The notes: generated by a model not told the origin, from the sequence alone. DNA of 64,000 bases from Aquamicrobium zhengzhouense (GCF_016124105.1 NZ_JADGMQ010000004.1:186001-250000); one strand, 5' to 3'; positions 1 to 8,719 are shown, counted from the first letter of the stretch. Numbers and translations are program-made.

Positions 1-214
1 GGGACCAGAGCAGCCTGAAGTCCGTATAAGCAATGACATTACCTGCTCCGATGCGCGGGCCATTCGCGCCAATCGATTGGTAGAGCTCAATCCCGGTTGT
101 TCCACGCACCTGATAGTGCTCGATACGCTCCTGCGGCCTCCAGTCGGCATGCGCGGCGGTAGTCGCTGCCGAAAGGCAGGCGGAATAGATCAAGACTCGA
201 AACGGGTTGAGCAT
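1..214 (-). CDS. DUF922-type secreted protein (N-terminal part only)
   Basis: Partial gene running off the left edge; only about the first 71 residues are present, read from an ATG at 214. Residues 1-23 form a signal peptide with a plausible cleavage after AHA. The mature start contains YQVRGTTGIELYQSIG followed by a GPRIG segment, the opening pattern of the DUF922 family, which is annotated as predicted secreted zinc proteases. The metal-binding part would lie in the missing C-terminus, so activity cannot be judged. It is divergent from the carboxylase gene, with about 118 bases between the two starts. The family call rests on pattern recognition of a short stretch. Confidence 0.7.
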   Translation of the reverse strand, partial: MLNPFRVLIYSACLSAATTAAHADWRPQERIEHYQVRGTTGIELYQSIGANGPRIGAGNVIAYTDFRLLWS

Positions 215-332
215 CTGGCCTCCAAATATTGCGTACAAGATGGGCCGCATTTTTCCGCAAATACAAGCTTCAGCCACGCTGGACGAGCGTTAATCGCTTC
301 CCTACTCTGCTCCGGGGCAAATGGAGCACGCG

Positions 333-2267
333 ATGTTCGACAAGATCCTGATCGCCAATCGCGGTGAAATCGCTTGCCGCATCATTAGAACGACGCGAAG
401 GATGGGCATCGCGACTGTCGCCGTCTACTCGGATGCAGATGCACATGCGCTGCATGTGGAGATGGCGGATGAGGCCCATCACATCGGCGGCTCCCCCGTA
501 AGCGATAGCTACCTTGTCGGTAATCGCATCATCCAAGCCGCGCTCGATTCCGGCGCGCAGGCGATCCATCCCGGATATGGCTTTCTGTCTGAAAATCCGG
601 AATTCGTTGAAGCTGTCGAGGCGTCCGGCCTGATTTTCATCGGCCCCTCATCCAGAGCCATTCGAGCTATGGGGCTCAAAGATGCCGCCAAGCGCCTGAT
701 GGACAGGGCAGGCGTCCCGGTCGTGCCGGGCTATCATGGAGAGGCACAGGAACTGGTGGTCCTCGCGACCAAAGCACGAGAGATCGGATATCCCGTCCTC
801 ATCAAGGCGCGGGCTGGCGGCGGAGGCAGGGGCATGCGCCGGGTCGATGATCCGGATGCCTTTCACGAAGCGCTGGCCGCGGCCAAGCGCGAGGCCAAGG
901 CTGCATTCGGCGATGAGCGTGTCCTGGTCGAAAAGTACATTGAAAAGCCGCGCCACATAGAAGTTCAGGTCTTCGGAGACATGCATGGCAATGTCGTCCA
1001 CCTGTACGAGCGCGATTGCTCCGCCCAGCGCCGTCACCAGAAAGTCATTGAAGAAGCGCCTGCGCCCGGCATGAGCGACGAGATGCGGGCGGCGATGACA
1101 GAGGCCGCCGTGACGGCAGCGAGGGCAATCGCCTACACCGGCGCTGGAACCATCGAATTCATTGTCGATGCCAGCGAGGGCCTTCGACCGGATCGCTTCT
1201 GGTTCATGGAAATGAACACCAGATTGCAGGTCGAGCATCCCGTCACGGAGATGATAACCGGCGTCGATCTGGTCGAATGGCAATTTCGGATTGCATCCGG
1301 CCAACCCCTGCCCTTGCGCCAGGAAGAGATCCCGCTCGACGGACACGCTTTCGAGGCGAGACTTTACGCGGAAGACGCGGCGAAAGGTTTTCTTCCGGCG
1401 ATCGGCACCCTCCATCACCTTGAATTTCCCCAAGGTCCCGGCGTGCGTGTTGAGACTGGCGTCCGACCGGGCGATGCCATCTCGCCATTCTATGACCCGA
1501 TGATCGCCAAGCTCGTCTGCCACGGACACGACCGGGAACAGGCGCTTTCCCGCCTCTACAAAGCGCTCACACACACCCGCATCGCAGGCTCGGTCGTCAA
1601 TACGGCTTTCCTCGCTGCATTGGCCGGCGATAGCGACTTCGCGGCTGGCGAAGTGGATACCGGCATGATCGAGCGCAAACATGCGGAACTGACGAAAATG
1701 GCTTTGCCAAACTTTCGTGATGTCGCTTTGGCCGCCGTTGGAGCAAACAGGATCGCGGTCACCCCTTCCGGTCAGGATCCTTGGGACGCGTTGGGCGGCT
1801 ATGCGCACTTTCACCCGATTGAGAGGTCGGTCCAGCTTTTATTCGGCGAAGAAGAGGTCGCCGCGCGTGTCTCAGTTAATCGAAATGGCAGCGCCCGCGT
1901 GGCGGTCGGCCCGATGACGACGACGATCGCGCAAGATGCTGGGTCGGGAGAAGCTGTCCGGTGGCCGGGCCATGTAACCGTTTTCGCGGGGCCATCGACT
2001 CATAATTTCGTGGTTCCAGACCCGTTCGAGCAGGCCGAGGCACACGCTGCAGGCGGCGATGCACTCCGCGCTCCGATGCCGGGACTTGTGAAGATCGTCA
2101 GAGCCGCAGCTGGCGACACAGTAATCAAAGGACAATCGCTCTTGATGCTGGAGGCGATGAAGATGGAACACACGATCACCGCTCCGCATGATGGGGTAAT
2201 CGAAGAGATTACCGAACAGGGCAGCCAGGTAACGGAAGGCACAGTCCTCGTGCGCTTCCGCGAGTAG
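333..2267 (+). CDS. mccA: Methylcrotonyl-CoA carboxylase-type alpha subunit (biotin carboxylase + BCCP)
   Basis: Cytoplasmic biotin-dependent acyl-CoA carboxylase alpha chain, 644 aa, carboxylating its own biotin with ATP and bicarbonate. It opens with the biotin carboxylase start FDKILIANRGEIACRI, has an ATP-grasp glycine loop (ARAGGGGRGMR, near 165), RDCSAQRRHQKVIEEAPAPG, and EMNTRLQVEHPVTEMITG followed by DLVEWQ, a form typical of the methylcrotonyl type used in leucine breakdown. The C-terminal biotinyl domain has EAMKMEH with Lys610 as the biotin site. The ATG at 333 was chosen over the in-frame ATG at 321 because GGAG sits six bases before it. No beta subunit gene lies next to it within the window. 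Propionyl- or geranyl-CoA carboxylase remain less likely alternatives. Confidence 0.85.
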   Translation: MFDKILIANRGEIACRIIRTTRRMGIATVAVYSDADAHALHVEMADEAHHIGGSPVSDSYLVGNRIIQAALDSGAQAIHPGYGFLSENPEFVEAVEASGLIFIGPSSRAIRAMGLKDAAKRLMDRAGVPVVPGYHGEAQELVVLATKAREIGYPVLIKARAGGGGRGMRRVDDPDAFHEALAAAKREAKAAFGDERVLVEKYIEKPRHIEVQVFGDMHGNVVHLYERDCSAQRRHQKVIEEAPAPGMSDEMRAAMTEAAVTAARAIAYTGAGTIEFIVDASEGLRPDRFWFMEMNTRLQVEHPVTEMITGVDLVEWQFRIASGQPLPLRQEEIPLDGHAFEARLYAEDAAKGFLPAIGTLHHLEFPQGPGVRVETGVRPGDAISPFYDPMIAKLVCHGHDREQALSRLYKALTHTRIAGSVVNTAFLAALAGDSDFAAGEVDTGMIERKHAELTKMALPNFRDVALAAVGANRIAVTPSGQDPWDALGGYAHFHPIERSVQLLFGEEEVAARVSVNRNGSARVAVGPMTTTIAQDAGSGEAVRWPGHVTVFAGPSTHNFVVPDPFEQAEAHAAGGDALRAPMPGLVKIVRAAAGDTVIKGQSLLMLEAMKMEHTITAPHDGVIEEITEQGSQVTEGTVLVRFRE

Positions 2268-2277
2268 CAGCAAAAAT

Positions 2278-2313
2278 AAAAGCCGCGCTGACATCTTGCC
2301 AGTCGCGGCTTTT
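2278..2313. terminator. Bidirectional intrinsic terminator
   Basis: A ten-base stem AAAAGCCGCG / CGCGGCTTTT (2278-2287 with 2304-2313) encloses a 16-base loop. It sits between the convergent carboxylase (stop at 2267) and Sel1-type gene (stop at 2344). Read on the minus strand the stem is followed by TTTTATTTTTG; on the plus strand by a shorter T run. Confidence 0.8.
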
Positions 2314-2343
2314 CCGATGACGCCCGAGAAGGCGATCGTTCTT

Positions 2344-2601
2344 TTAGTGGATGGTCATCCATTCACGCGCTTCACGCAGCGCCTTGGCGATGTCGAGCTT
2401 CGACATGGTTGCCGCGAGTTCGGCCCGCATTGCAGCGGCACGATCCGACCCCTTGATGGCGGCAATGTTGAACCATTTGTGGGCCGCAACCAGGTCAACG
2501 TCGCAGTCGCGACCCGTCGCATACATCATGCCCAATTCGAACAGGACATCCGACTGAGCGGTGGAGCCGATATCTGCCTGCATCACTTCGTAACGAGCCA
2601 T
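2344..2601 (-). CDS. Small Sel1-repeat-type protein
   Basis: An 85-residue cytoplasmic protein. The stretch ELGMMYATGRDCDVDLVAAH followed by KWFNIAA is a clear Sel1-like (TPR-related) helix pair, normally a protein-protein contact module; the C-terminus is helical and charged. There is no signal peptide or membrane segment. The ATG at 2601 is preferred because AGGGGA stands seven bases before it, while the in-frame TTG at 2607 would leave no spacing. The 5' leader can form a short hairpin (CGGCG-AAAA-CGCCG). Its partner or pathway cannot be read from the context. Confidence 0.8.
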   Translation of the reverse strand: MARYEVMQADIGSTAQSDVLFELGMMYATGRDCDVDLVAAHKWFNIAAIKGSDRAAAMRAELAATMSKLDIAKALREAREWMTIH

Positions 2602-2999
2602 TTTCAAGTCCCCTGTGTGATCCTGAGAGCCTGTAAGTTCCGGCGTTTTCGCCGTTGTCTTTGATGCTTTGAGGATGAACCGGAGCCTTGAATCCGCCGT
2701 TAAACGGGTTGCTTAACGAGCGGAAAACGAAATCAAAACAAGAGGTAAACCTCGTAATTCGTTAAGGATAGGAACGCAGGAATTCTGCGCGATTTGATGA
2801 AAATGCTCAGAAAATTTCGCCACTAAAAAGCAACACTCTGCTAACCACGAAAATCGAACGCGGCGAGAAGCTCGGCAAGATTTTTCGCCCAAGCGTGCCT
2901 TTTGTCGGGACATCTGACGTCTACGGATGGCGCTTCCAGGCAGCGATCTTCTGCAGGACGCAGGATTGGAAGCGCCAATGAGCTGCGGCGCTCGCGAAA
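2602..2999. other. AT-richer intergenic region
   Basis: No convincing gene. The stretch is clearly AT-richer than its surroundings and carries several GTTAA/TTAAC words (near 2700, 2713 and 2764) and a perfect 12-base palindrome GAGGTAAACCTC at 2742-2753. It probably contains the promoter and control region of the Sel1-type gene. A small RNA cannot be excluded. Confidence 0.4.
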
Positions 3000-3023
3000 G
3001 AGGCGCACTTTTCGATGCGCCTC
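3000..3023 (-). terminator. Probable terminator of the GST gene
   Basis: A perfect eight-base stem GAGGCGCA / TGCGCCTC with an eight-base loop lies seven bases beyond the GST stop codon. The T run after it (CTTTC on the minus strand) is short, so termination may be weak. Confidence 0.5.
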
Positions 3024-3029
3024 AACCGC

Positions 3030-3731
3030 TTATTGTGCGCGCTGACCGAAGAGGATCTTCTGCGCCTCTTTGTCATCGCCGAGGTTGTTTCGGAATTCTT
3101 GCCCGACTGACCAGCCTTTCTCGACAGCGGGGCGGGCGGACAATGTCTCGAACCAGCGCTTGAGATTGGGAAAGTCGTTCAGATCCTGGCCCTGGTTTTG
3201 ATAAGGACGGATCCAGCCTACGCAGGCCATGTCCGCGATCGAGTACTCACCCGCAAGAAATTCGCGCTCAGCAAGGCGACGGTTCATGACGCCGTATAGG
3301 CGGTTGCACTCGTCAGTGTAACGCTTGATCGCGTAGGGAACCTGCTCCGGCGCATATTGGCGGAAATGATGTGCCTGCCCGGCCATCGGCCCGAGTCCGC
3401 CCATCTGCCAGAACAACCACTGGTCCACCTCGACGCGCTGACGTTCGTCGGTCGGATAGAAGCGTCCGAACTTCCGGCCAAGATATTGCAGGATTGCTCC
3501 GGACTCAAAGACCGAAATCGGTTCACCTCCGGGGCCTTCCGGGTCCACTATCGCCGGCATCCGGTTATTGGGCGCGATTTCCAGGAAGTCTGGCTCGAAC
3601 TGCTCGCCCTTGCCGATGTTCACGTATTTCACTTCATAGGGAACGCCGAGTTCCTCAAGCATGATCGTGATCTTCCAGCCATTGGGTGTCGGCCAGTAGT
3701 GAAGCTGGATGGGCGATGTTTGTGTCGTCAT
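3030..3731 (-). CDS. Glutathione S-transferase family protein
   Basis: A 233-residue soluble protein with the two-domain GST layout. The N-terminal thioredoxin-like half (LHYWPTPNGWKITIMLEELG, NNRMPAIVDP, VFESGAILQYLG with the ES glutathione-binding pair) is followed by an all-helical half (YSIADMACVGW, FPNLKRWFETLSARPAV). The pattern resembles the Ure2p/YfcG-like (nu) class, which act as disulfide reductases or peroxide-handling enzymes rather than classic conjugators. ATG 3731 has GGAGAG five bases upstream; an in-frame TTG at 3734 is less likely. Single gene; the substrate is unknown. Confidence 0.85.
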   Translation of the reverse strand: MTTQTSPIQLHYWPTPNGWKITIMLEELGVPYEVKYVNIGKGEQFEPDFLEIAPNNRMPAIVDPEGPGGEPISVFESGAILQYLGRKFGRFYPTDERQRVEVDQWLFWQMGGLGPMAGQAHHFRQYAPEQVPYAIKRYTDECNRLYGVMNRRLAEREFLAGEYSIADMACVGWIRPYQNQGQDLNDFPNLKRWFETLSARPAVEKGWSVGQEFRNNLGDDKEAQKILFGQRAQ

Positions 3732-3897
3732 CAAAACTCTCCGAACTTAAAGCCGGAGCAAAGCACAGGCGGACAACAGCTGCCAGCCAATTGGTCTAAA
3801 GGGTTTGTTAAGATCCTTGAACCGCAGATGAACGGCACTCTCAGCGCCGGTTCAGCCACAATTGGGCATCTTCTCGCCACAAAGAAGGAGATGTCCC

Positions 3898-4065
3898 ATG
3901 CTCGCTCGCCGCTTCACCATCGTGTGCCTGATGATCATGCTGTTCGGCATGGGCCTGTCCGTGCTCGTCGCTGAGAAGAGCCGCCTCGGCACCGTCCAGC
4001 GCGGTTTGATGAGCGCATGCGATATCACCAATCCGGTAACCTGCGCTCTGCCATTCGCGAAGTGA
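3898..4065 (+). CDS. Small single-span membrane protein, unknown function
   Basis: A 55-residue protein. Residues 1-6 are basic, 7-25 form a hydrophobic span (FTIVCLMIMLFGMGLSVLVA), and the tail carries two cysteines (SACDITNPVTCAL) that could pair outside the membrane. The start at 3898 is strongly supported by AAGAAGGAG with a seven-base gap. I do not recognise a named family; it looks like one of the many short conserved proteins of this order. It may be an inner-membrane anchored or secreted peptide. Confidence 0.65.
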   Translation: MLARRFTIVCLMIMLFGMGLSVLVAEKSRLGTVQRGLMSACDITNPVTCALPFAK

Positions 4066-4144
4066 CGATTTGTTGTCAGGATGGGTGAGGCTTGAACGCA
4101 TGGTAATGCTACCCATCTTGCGCATTCCTCGCTAAACGCATCGC

Positions 4145-4750
4145 ATGTCGAAAAGAATCGCCGGTCCCGAAATCGAACGTCTGATCCAGCTTCTGGCCAA
4201 GGTGCCGGGGCTTGGCCCTCGTTCGGCGCGCAGAGCAGCGCTGCATCTGATCAAGAAGAAGGACCAGCTCCTTTCTCCGCTCGCTCTGGCGATGGGTGAG
4301 GCTGTAGCCAAGGTGCGGGTGTGCTCCTGCTGCGGCAACGTGGACACAAGCGATCCCTGCACGATCTGCACGGATCCGCGCCGCGATCCGGCAACCCTCA
4401 TCGTTGTTGAAGACGTTTCAGACCTTTGGGCACTAGAACGCGCTGCGGCACTTAACGTGCGCTACCACGTCCTTGGCGGCACCTTGTCCCCGCTGGATGG
4501 TATTCGCCCGGAAGATCTCAACATTACTTCTCTGGTCTCGCGTGTGGCGGAAGGCGGCATTTCTGAAGTCATCCTTGCTGTGAACGCGACGGTCGAGGGA
4601 CAGACGACAGCGCACTACATCACCGACCAGCTTTCAGGCCTCGAGGTCAAGGTGACACGACTTGCCCACGGCGTCCCAGTTGGTGGCGAACTCGACTATC
4701 TCGACGAAGGGACGCTCACAGCGGCGCTCAAATCACGTACGGTGTTCTGA
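4145..4750 (+). CDS. recR: Recombination protein RecR
   Basis: A 201-residue RecR, part of the RecFOR pathway that loads RecA at single-stranded gaps. It shows the helix-hairpin-helix [11 protein letters not shown] (20-30), a zinc finger with Cys60, Cys63, Cys72 and Cys75, the Toprim motif [14 protein letters not shown], and the conserved tail [19 protein letters not shown]-type segment. Length is standard. In many bacteria recR follows dnaX and a YbaB-type gene, but here neither is adjacent. The downstream transglycosylase starts 25 bases after the stop and may be co-transcribed. Confidence 0.95.
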   Translation: MSKRIAGPEIERLIQLLAKVPGLGPRSARRAALHLIKKKDQLLSPLALAMGEAVAKVRVCSCCGNVDTSDPCTICTDPRRDPATLIVVEDVSDLWALERAAALNVRYHVLGGTLSPLDGIRPEDLNITSLVSRVAEGGISEVILAVNATVEGQTTAHYITDQLSGLEVKVTRLAHGVPVGGELDYLDEGTLTAALKSRTVF

Positions 4751-4775
4751 GCATCAAACTTCGGAGGACGATGCC

Positions 4776-6014
4776 TTGAAGCGACATCTCGCCCTCATCC
4801 TTTCCTGCATCATCGGTGCATCAGCACCTGCCTACGCCCAATCCAGCATCAACGCCCAGTTTCAGTCCTGGCTCCAGAACGATCTGTGGCCTCAAGCTAA
4901 AGCCCGCGGCGTTTCTGCTGAAACCTTCAATGCCGCTTTCAAGGGTGTAACGCCCAACCTCAAGCTGCCTGACCTCGTATTGCCGGGGCAAAAGCCGGAA
5001 ACCCCGAAACAACAGCATCAGGCGGAATTCGGTTCTCCCGCCGCGTATTTCGCGGAAAAAACCGTTTCGGGTGTGACGTCCGGCGGACGTGCGAGAGCGG
5101 GTCAGCTCAAGGCCGCGCTCGACCGGATCGAGCAGCGTTACGGCGTTCCGCGAGGGATATTGCTGGCGATCTGGGGCCGCGAATCCGGCTTCGGCAATGC
5201 GAAAATTCCCTACAATGCCTTCGAGGTGCTGGGCACAAAGGCATTTCTCGCCACGCGCAAAGAGATGTTCCGCAGCGAGGTTCTGGCTGCGCTCGAGATG
5301 ATCGAGAATCGCCATACATCCATTTCCGCCATGAAGTCTTCCTGGGCCGGTGCCCTCGGCCAGCCCCAATTCATGCCGACCTCCTATCTCCAATACGCTG
5401 TCGACGGCGATGGCGATGGGCGCGCCGACATCTGGGGCTCCGCAGCCGACACACTCGCATCAATCGCCAATTATCTGGCTCAGAGGGGCTGGGTGAAGGG
5501 ACGGGACTGGGGCTTCGAGGTCAATGTGCCTGCGAACCTGTCCTGCGCGCTGGAAGGCCCTGACCGAGGCCTGAAAATCTCGGACTGGGCAGCAAAAGGC
5601 GTGACCCGTGTGAGCGGAAGACCATTTCCCGAGCATGAAGCGCGACAGGAAGGCTACCTGCTGATGCCTGCCGGGCGTTCGGGCCCCGCCTTTATCGTCA
5701 CGCCAAATTTCTACGTTCTCAAAGAGTATAATTTCTCGGACAATTACGCGCTGTTCGTCGGACATGCAGCGGATCGGATCTCCTACGGCGACAGACGCTT
5801 TGCTACCGAGTGGGGCAAGGTCGGCGGTCTCTATCGATCGGATGTCGCAGCCATGCAAAGGGCGCTGGAAAAGCTCGGCTATGACGTTGGCGGCGCCGAC
5901 GGCTTGCCTGGCTTCCGCACCCGACGCTCAATTGGCGAATGGCAGGAAAAGGCGGGAATGCCGGCAACCTGCTTTCCCGACCGGTCCATCGTCTCATCGC
6001 TTGTCAAAGGCTGA
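4776..6014 (+). CDS. Lytic murein transglycosylase (MltB/SltB type) with peptidoglycan-binding domain
   Basis: A periplasmic enzyme cleaving the MurNAc-GlcNAc bond with formation of anhydro-MurNAc. 412 aa: signal peptide 1-21 (KRHLALILSCIIGASAPAYA), an SLT_2/MltB catalytic domain with the acid Glu136 in GRESGFG, ALGQPQFMPTSYLQYAVDGD, and a C-terminal PG_binding_1 domain (SDVAAMQRALEKLGYDVGG onward). The start is a TTG at 4776, decided by GGAGGA seven bases upstream and because the signal peptide begins exactly there; a nearby ATG at 4771 is out of frame. It is probably involved in wall turnover. Confidence 0.88.
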   Translation: MKRHLALILSCIIGASAPAYAQSSINAQFQSWLQNDLWPQAKARGVSAETFNAAFKGVTPNLKLPDLVLPGQKPETPKQQHQAEFGSPAAYFAEKTVSGVTSGGRARAGQLKAALDRIEQRYGVPRGILLAIWGRESGFGNAKIPYNAFEVLGTKAFLATRKEMFRSEVLAALEMIENRHTSISAMKSSWAGALGQPQFMPTSYLQYAVDGDGDGRADIWGSAADTLASIANYLAQRGWVKGRDWGFEVNVPANLSCALEGPDRGLKISDWAAKGVTRVSGRPFPEHEARQEGYLLMPAGRSGPAFIVTPNFYVLKEYNFSDNYALFVGHAADRISYGDRRFATEWGKVGGLYRSDVAAMQRALEKLGYDVGGADGLPGFRTRRSIGEWQEKAGMPATCFPDRSIVSSLVKG

Positions 6015-6095
6015 AAATCACGCTGCGACTTGCAATTTTCTTCCGCTTCCCTGATCGATGGGGAGAAAACGCAGATCGTCCACGAGGAGGAATAC

Positions 6096-6581
6096 ATGAA
6101 CCTGTTTTCGATCGCGAAATTGGCAGCCGGGATAGCGGTATCCACCACCCTCCTCGCGGCCTGCACTGTCGCCGTTGACGACGGCCCTGGCTACCGCCCT
6201 CTTCCCCCGCGCCCTGCCCCGCCGCAGATGGCCTGCACTCGCGAATACGCTCCGGTATGCGCGCAACGCGGCGGAGAGCGCCGCAGCTTCGGAAACGCCT
6301 GCATGGCGCGGGCGGATGGCTATCGCATCCTGAACGACGGCGAATGTCGCGCTGAACGGCCATCGCGCCCCGAACGCCCGGGCAGCGACTGGAACCGCCC
6401 TGGTGGCCGGCCGGGTGCCGGTCGTCCTCAGCAGGCCTGCACCATGGATTACCGTCCGGTCTGTGCAGAGCGCGGCCGCCAGCAACGGACGTTCGGCAAT
6501 GCATGTTCGGCACAGGCTGAAGGCTTCCGGATCGTCCGTGATGGCGAGTGCCGCCCAGCGGGACGACCGACTCGCTTTTAA
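6096..6581 (+). CDS. Lipoprotein with two Kazal-like domains
   Basis: A 161-residue lipoprotein. Residues 1-22 are a signal sequence with lipobox LAAC and lipid-modified Cys23. After a proline-rich linker come two copies of a 38-residue module, about 46-83 and 114-151, each with four cysteines in the pattern C-x7-C-x13-C-x14-C. They begin CTREYAPVCAQRGGER and CTMDYRPVCAERGRQQ. The spacing around YxPVC and FGNAC matches Kazal_2 serine-protease-inhibitor domains. It may inhibit proteases at the outer membrane or simply be a disulfide-stabilised surface module. Start ATG 6096 has GAGGAGG upstream. Confidence 0.8.
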   Translation: MNLFSIAKLAAGIAVSTTLLAACTVAVDDGPGYRPLPPRPAPPQMACTREYAPVCAQRGGERRSFGNACMARADGYRILNDGECRAERPSRPERPGSDWNRPGGRPGAGRPQQACTMDYRPVCAERGRQQRTFGNACSAQAEGFRIVRDGECRPAGRPTRF

Positions 6582-6752
6582 AGGCAGATCGTGAACTTCG
6601 GGCCGAAACCAGCGCATCGTTTCGGTCCGTCGCCCGTGTTTGGTCCAATTCGCACCGTTTTCTCGGCCAAAAGGCGTTTCACACCTTGAATTGGCCGCAA
6701 GGGACCACCATTAAGGCGCGATCAGTAATCTACCCACCAAAGCAGGTTCAAA

Positions 6753-7136
6753 TTGGCAATTTATAAAGAAAAGGGTTTCAACGAACGTCGGCAGGCTGCC
6801 GATGAAGCAAAGAAGGCCCTTCTTGAGCGGTTCAAGTCGCGTCCGAGCGAAGATGACCCGGAAGTACAGGCTCGCAAGGCAGAGCGTCAGGCGATTGCCG
6901 AAGCTCGTGCACAACGCGAAGCAGAGCGTAAGCGCCTGAAGCAGGAGAAAGCTGAGCAGGAAGCTCGCGAGAAGGCAGAACGTGCCGCCGCGGCAGAAGC
7001 AGAAGCCCGCGCAGACGCCGAAGCCCGCGCCAACTCCGAACAGGACCTGGTTGCAAAGCTCCTTGCAGATGAAGCCGAGCGCAAGGCCAAGCGCGATGCG
7101 CGCTACGCGGCCCGCAAGGCACGAGCCGGCAGGTAA
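6753..7136 (+). CDS. DUF6481 family protein
   Basis: A 127-residue, highly charged protein with no membrane segment. The N-terminus (KEKGFNERRQAADEAKKALL) and the long Ala/Glu/Lys/Arg helix (about 40-127, with repeated AERKRLKQEKAEQEARE-like runs) match DUF6481, a family of unknown function common in alphaproteobacteria. The predicted structure is a long single helix or coiled coil. The start is a TTG at 6753 with a weak AGCAGG ribosome site. Composition rather than motifs supports the call, so function is unknown. Confidence 0.75.
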   Translation: MAIYKEKGFNERRQAADEAKKALLERFKSRPSEDDPEVQARKAERQAIAEARAQREAERKRLKQEKAEQEAREKAERAAAAEAEARADAEARANSEQDLVAKLLADEAERKAKRDARYAARKARAGR

Positions 7137-7205
7137 TTCACGCCTGTCGCTCCGGCGCTCGAAGTATTAGAGAGCGTTGACACTCGAAAACCATGTCGAA
7201 CGACA

Positions 7206-7211
7206 TATAAT
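7206..7211 (+). promoter_or_regulatory. Consensus -10 box immediately before amn
   Basis: A perfect TATAAT ends six bases before the amn ATG at 7217, so transcription would begin at or next to the start codon (leaderless mRNA). A TTGACA lies at 7177-7182, but the 23-base gap is too long for a normal -35. No Shine-Dalgarno sequence is visible. Confidence 0.4.
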
Positions 7212-7216
7212 GGGCC

Positions 7217-8719
7217 ATGGAAAAGCGAATTTACCCTGACCCTATACCCGTCGTCTCGACACCGGACGCATTCTCCCGTCGCAGTTTTACCGACCCGGTG
7301 GAAGCGGTTCGCCAGCTTAAGACGCTCTACGAAAACCGCACCGCTTTCCTGCGCGACTCCTTCAATTCGCTTGCGTCCGGAGATGATCAGCACCGGCGTT
7401 TCCGGGCATATTACCCGGAAGTGCGGATGACGACTTCCTCCTACGCGCATATAGATTCGCGCCTGGCCTATGGCCACGTCGCGGGTCCAGGTGAATATTC
7501 CACCACGATCACGCGGCCCGATCTGTTCGAGAATTATCTCATCGAACAGCTTGGTCTGCTGATGCGCAATCATGGCGTTCCGATCACCATTGGTGACTCC
7601 GAAACGCCAATCCCTCTGCACTTTGCCTTTCTCGAAGGCACCTATGTCGATGGCGACATTGCAGAGGTTATCCAGCGGCCGTTGCGCGATCTGTTTGACG
7701 TGCCGGATCTCAACACCACCGACGATCACATCTCGAACGGGACCTATGAGCCCGTCCCGGGGGAGCCGCTACCCCTCGGGCCTTTCACGGCCCAGCGCAT
7801 TGACTATTCGCTGCACCGGCTGGCCCACTATACGGCGACCACACCAAACCACTTCCAGAACTTCGTTCTCTTTACCAATTACCAGTTCTACATCGACGAG
7901 TTCTGCTCCGTTGCGCGCAACCTGATGGCTGATGGTGGCGGTGGCTACGAAGCGTTCGTCGAACCGGGCAACATCATCACGCCGGCTGGCTCAAGCCATC
8001 CCGAGGGGGGCGCGACCCCCATCCGCATGCCGCAGATGCCGGCCTATCACCTCAAAAAGCCCGGCAACAACGGGATTACCATGGTGAATATCGGCGTGGG
8101 TCCATCTAACGCCAAGACAATCACCGACCACATTGCGGTCCTGCGTCCACATGTCTGGCTGATGCTCGGCCATTGTGCGGGGCTTCGTACCAGCCAGGCG
8201 CTTGGCGACTATGTTCTGGCACACGCCTATGTCCGTGAAGACCACGTTCTGGATGACGATCTGCCGGTCTGGGTGCCAATCCCGGCGCTGGCCGAGGTGC
8301 AGGTCGCGCTGGAGGAAGCGGTCGCAGAGGTTACTGGCCTCTCCGGTTATGACCTCAAGCGCATCATGCGCACGGGGACCGTCGCGACGATCGACAACCG
8401 CAACTGGGAATTGCGCGATCAGCGCGGCCCCGTTCAGCGGCTTTCCCAGTCGAGAGCCATCGCGCTTGATATGGAGTCGGCGACGATCGCGGCAAACGGG
8501 TTCCGCTTCCGCGTGCCCTATGGCACCCTGTTATGCGTGTCCGACAAGCCGCTGCATGGCGAGTTGAAGCTGCCAGGAATGGCGACCGAGTTCTACAAGC
8601 GGCAGGTCGCGCAACATCTGACAATTGGTCTGCGTGCATTGGAGAAACTCGGGCAAATGCCATCCGAGCGACTTCATTCCCGAAAGCTCCGCAGTTTTTC
8701 CGAAACCGCATTTCTCTAG
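7217..8719 (+). CDS. amn: AMP nucleosidase
   Basis: A 500-residue cytoplasmic enzyme hydrolysing AMP to adenine and ribose-5-phosphate, adjusting the AMP pool. The N-terminal regulatory half (SYAHIDSRLAYGHVAGPGEY, TITRPDLFENYLIEQL) is followed by a purine-nucleoside-phosphorylase fold with the substrate segment MVNIGVGPSNAKTITDHIAV and LMLGHCAGLRTSQ, then the phosphorylase signature AIALDMESATIAANGFRFRV with the catalytic EMSAT-like region. Length is standard. Only a perfect -10 box stands directly upstream. Confidence 0.93.
   Translation: MEKRIYPDPIPVVSTPDAFSRRSFTDPVEAVRQLKTLYENRTAFLRDSFNSLASGDDQHRRFRAYYPEVRMTTSSYAHIDSRLAYGHVAGPGEYSTTITRPDLFENYLIEQLGLLMRNHGVPITIGDSETPIPLHFAFLEGTYVDGDIAEVIQRPLRDLFDVPDLNTTDDHISNGTYEPVPGEPLPLGPFTAQRIDYSLHRLAHYTATTPNHFQNFVLFTNYQFYIDEFCSVARNLMADGGGGYEAFVEPGNIITPAGSSHPEGGATPIRMPQMPAYHLKKPGNNGITMVNIGVGPSNAKTITDHIAVLRPHVWLMLGHCAGLRTSQALGDYVLAHAYVREDHVLDDDLPVWVPIPALAEVQVALEEAVAEVTGLSGYDLKRIMRTGTVATIDNRNWELRDQRGPVQRLSQSRAIALDMESATIAANGFRFRVPYGTLLCVSDKPLHGELKLPGMATEFYKRQVAQHLTIGLRALEKLGQMPSERLHSRKLRSFSETAFL

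Noticed and set aside
2713-2913. A 66-codon minus-strand frame in the AT-rich intergenic region
   Set aside because: Unusual composition, no ribosome site and no recognisable features; regarded as non-coding.
6600-6628. Hairpin GGGCCGAAAC / GTTTCGGTCC behind the Kazal lipoprotein gene
   Set aside because: It has a stem but no T run on either strand, so termination is not supported.
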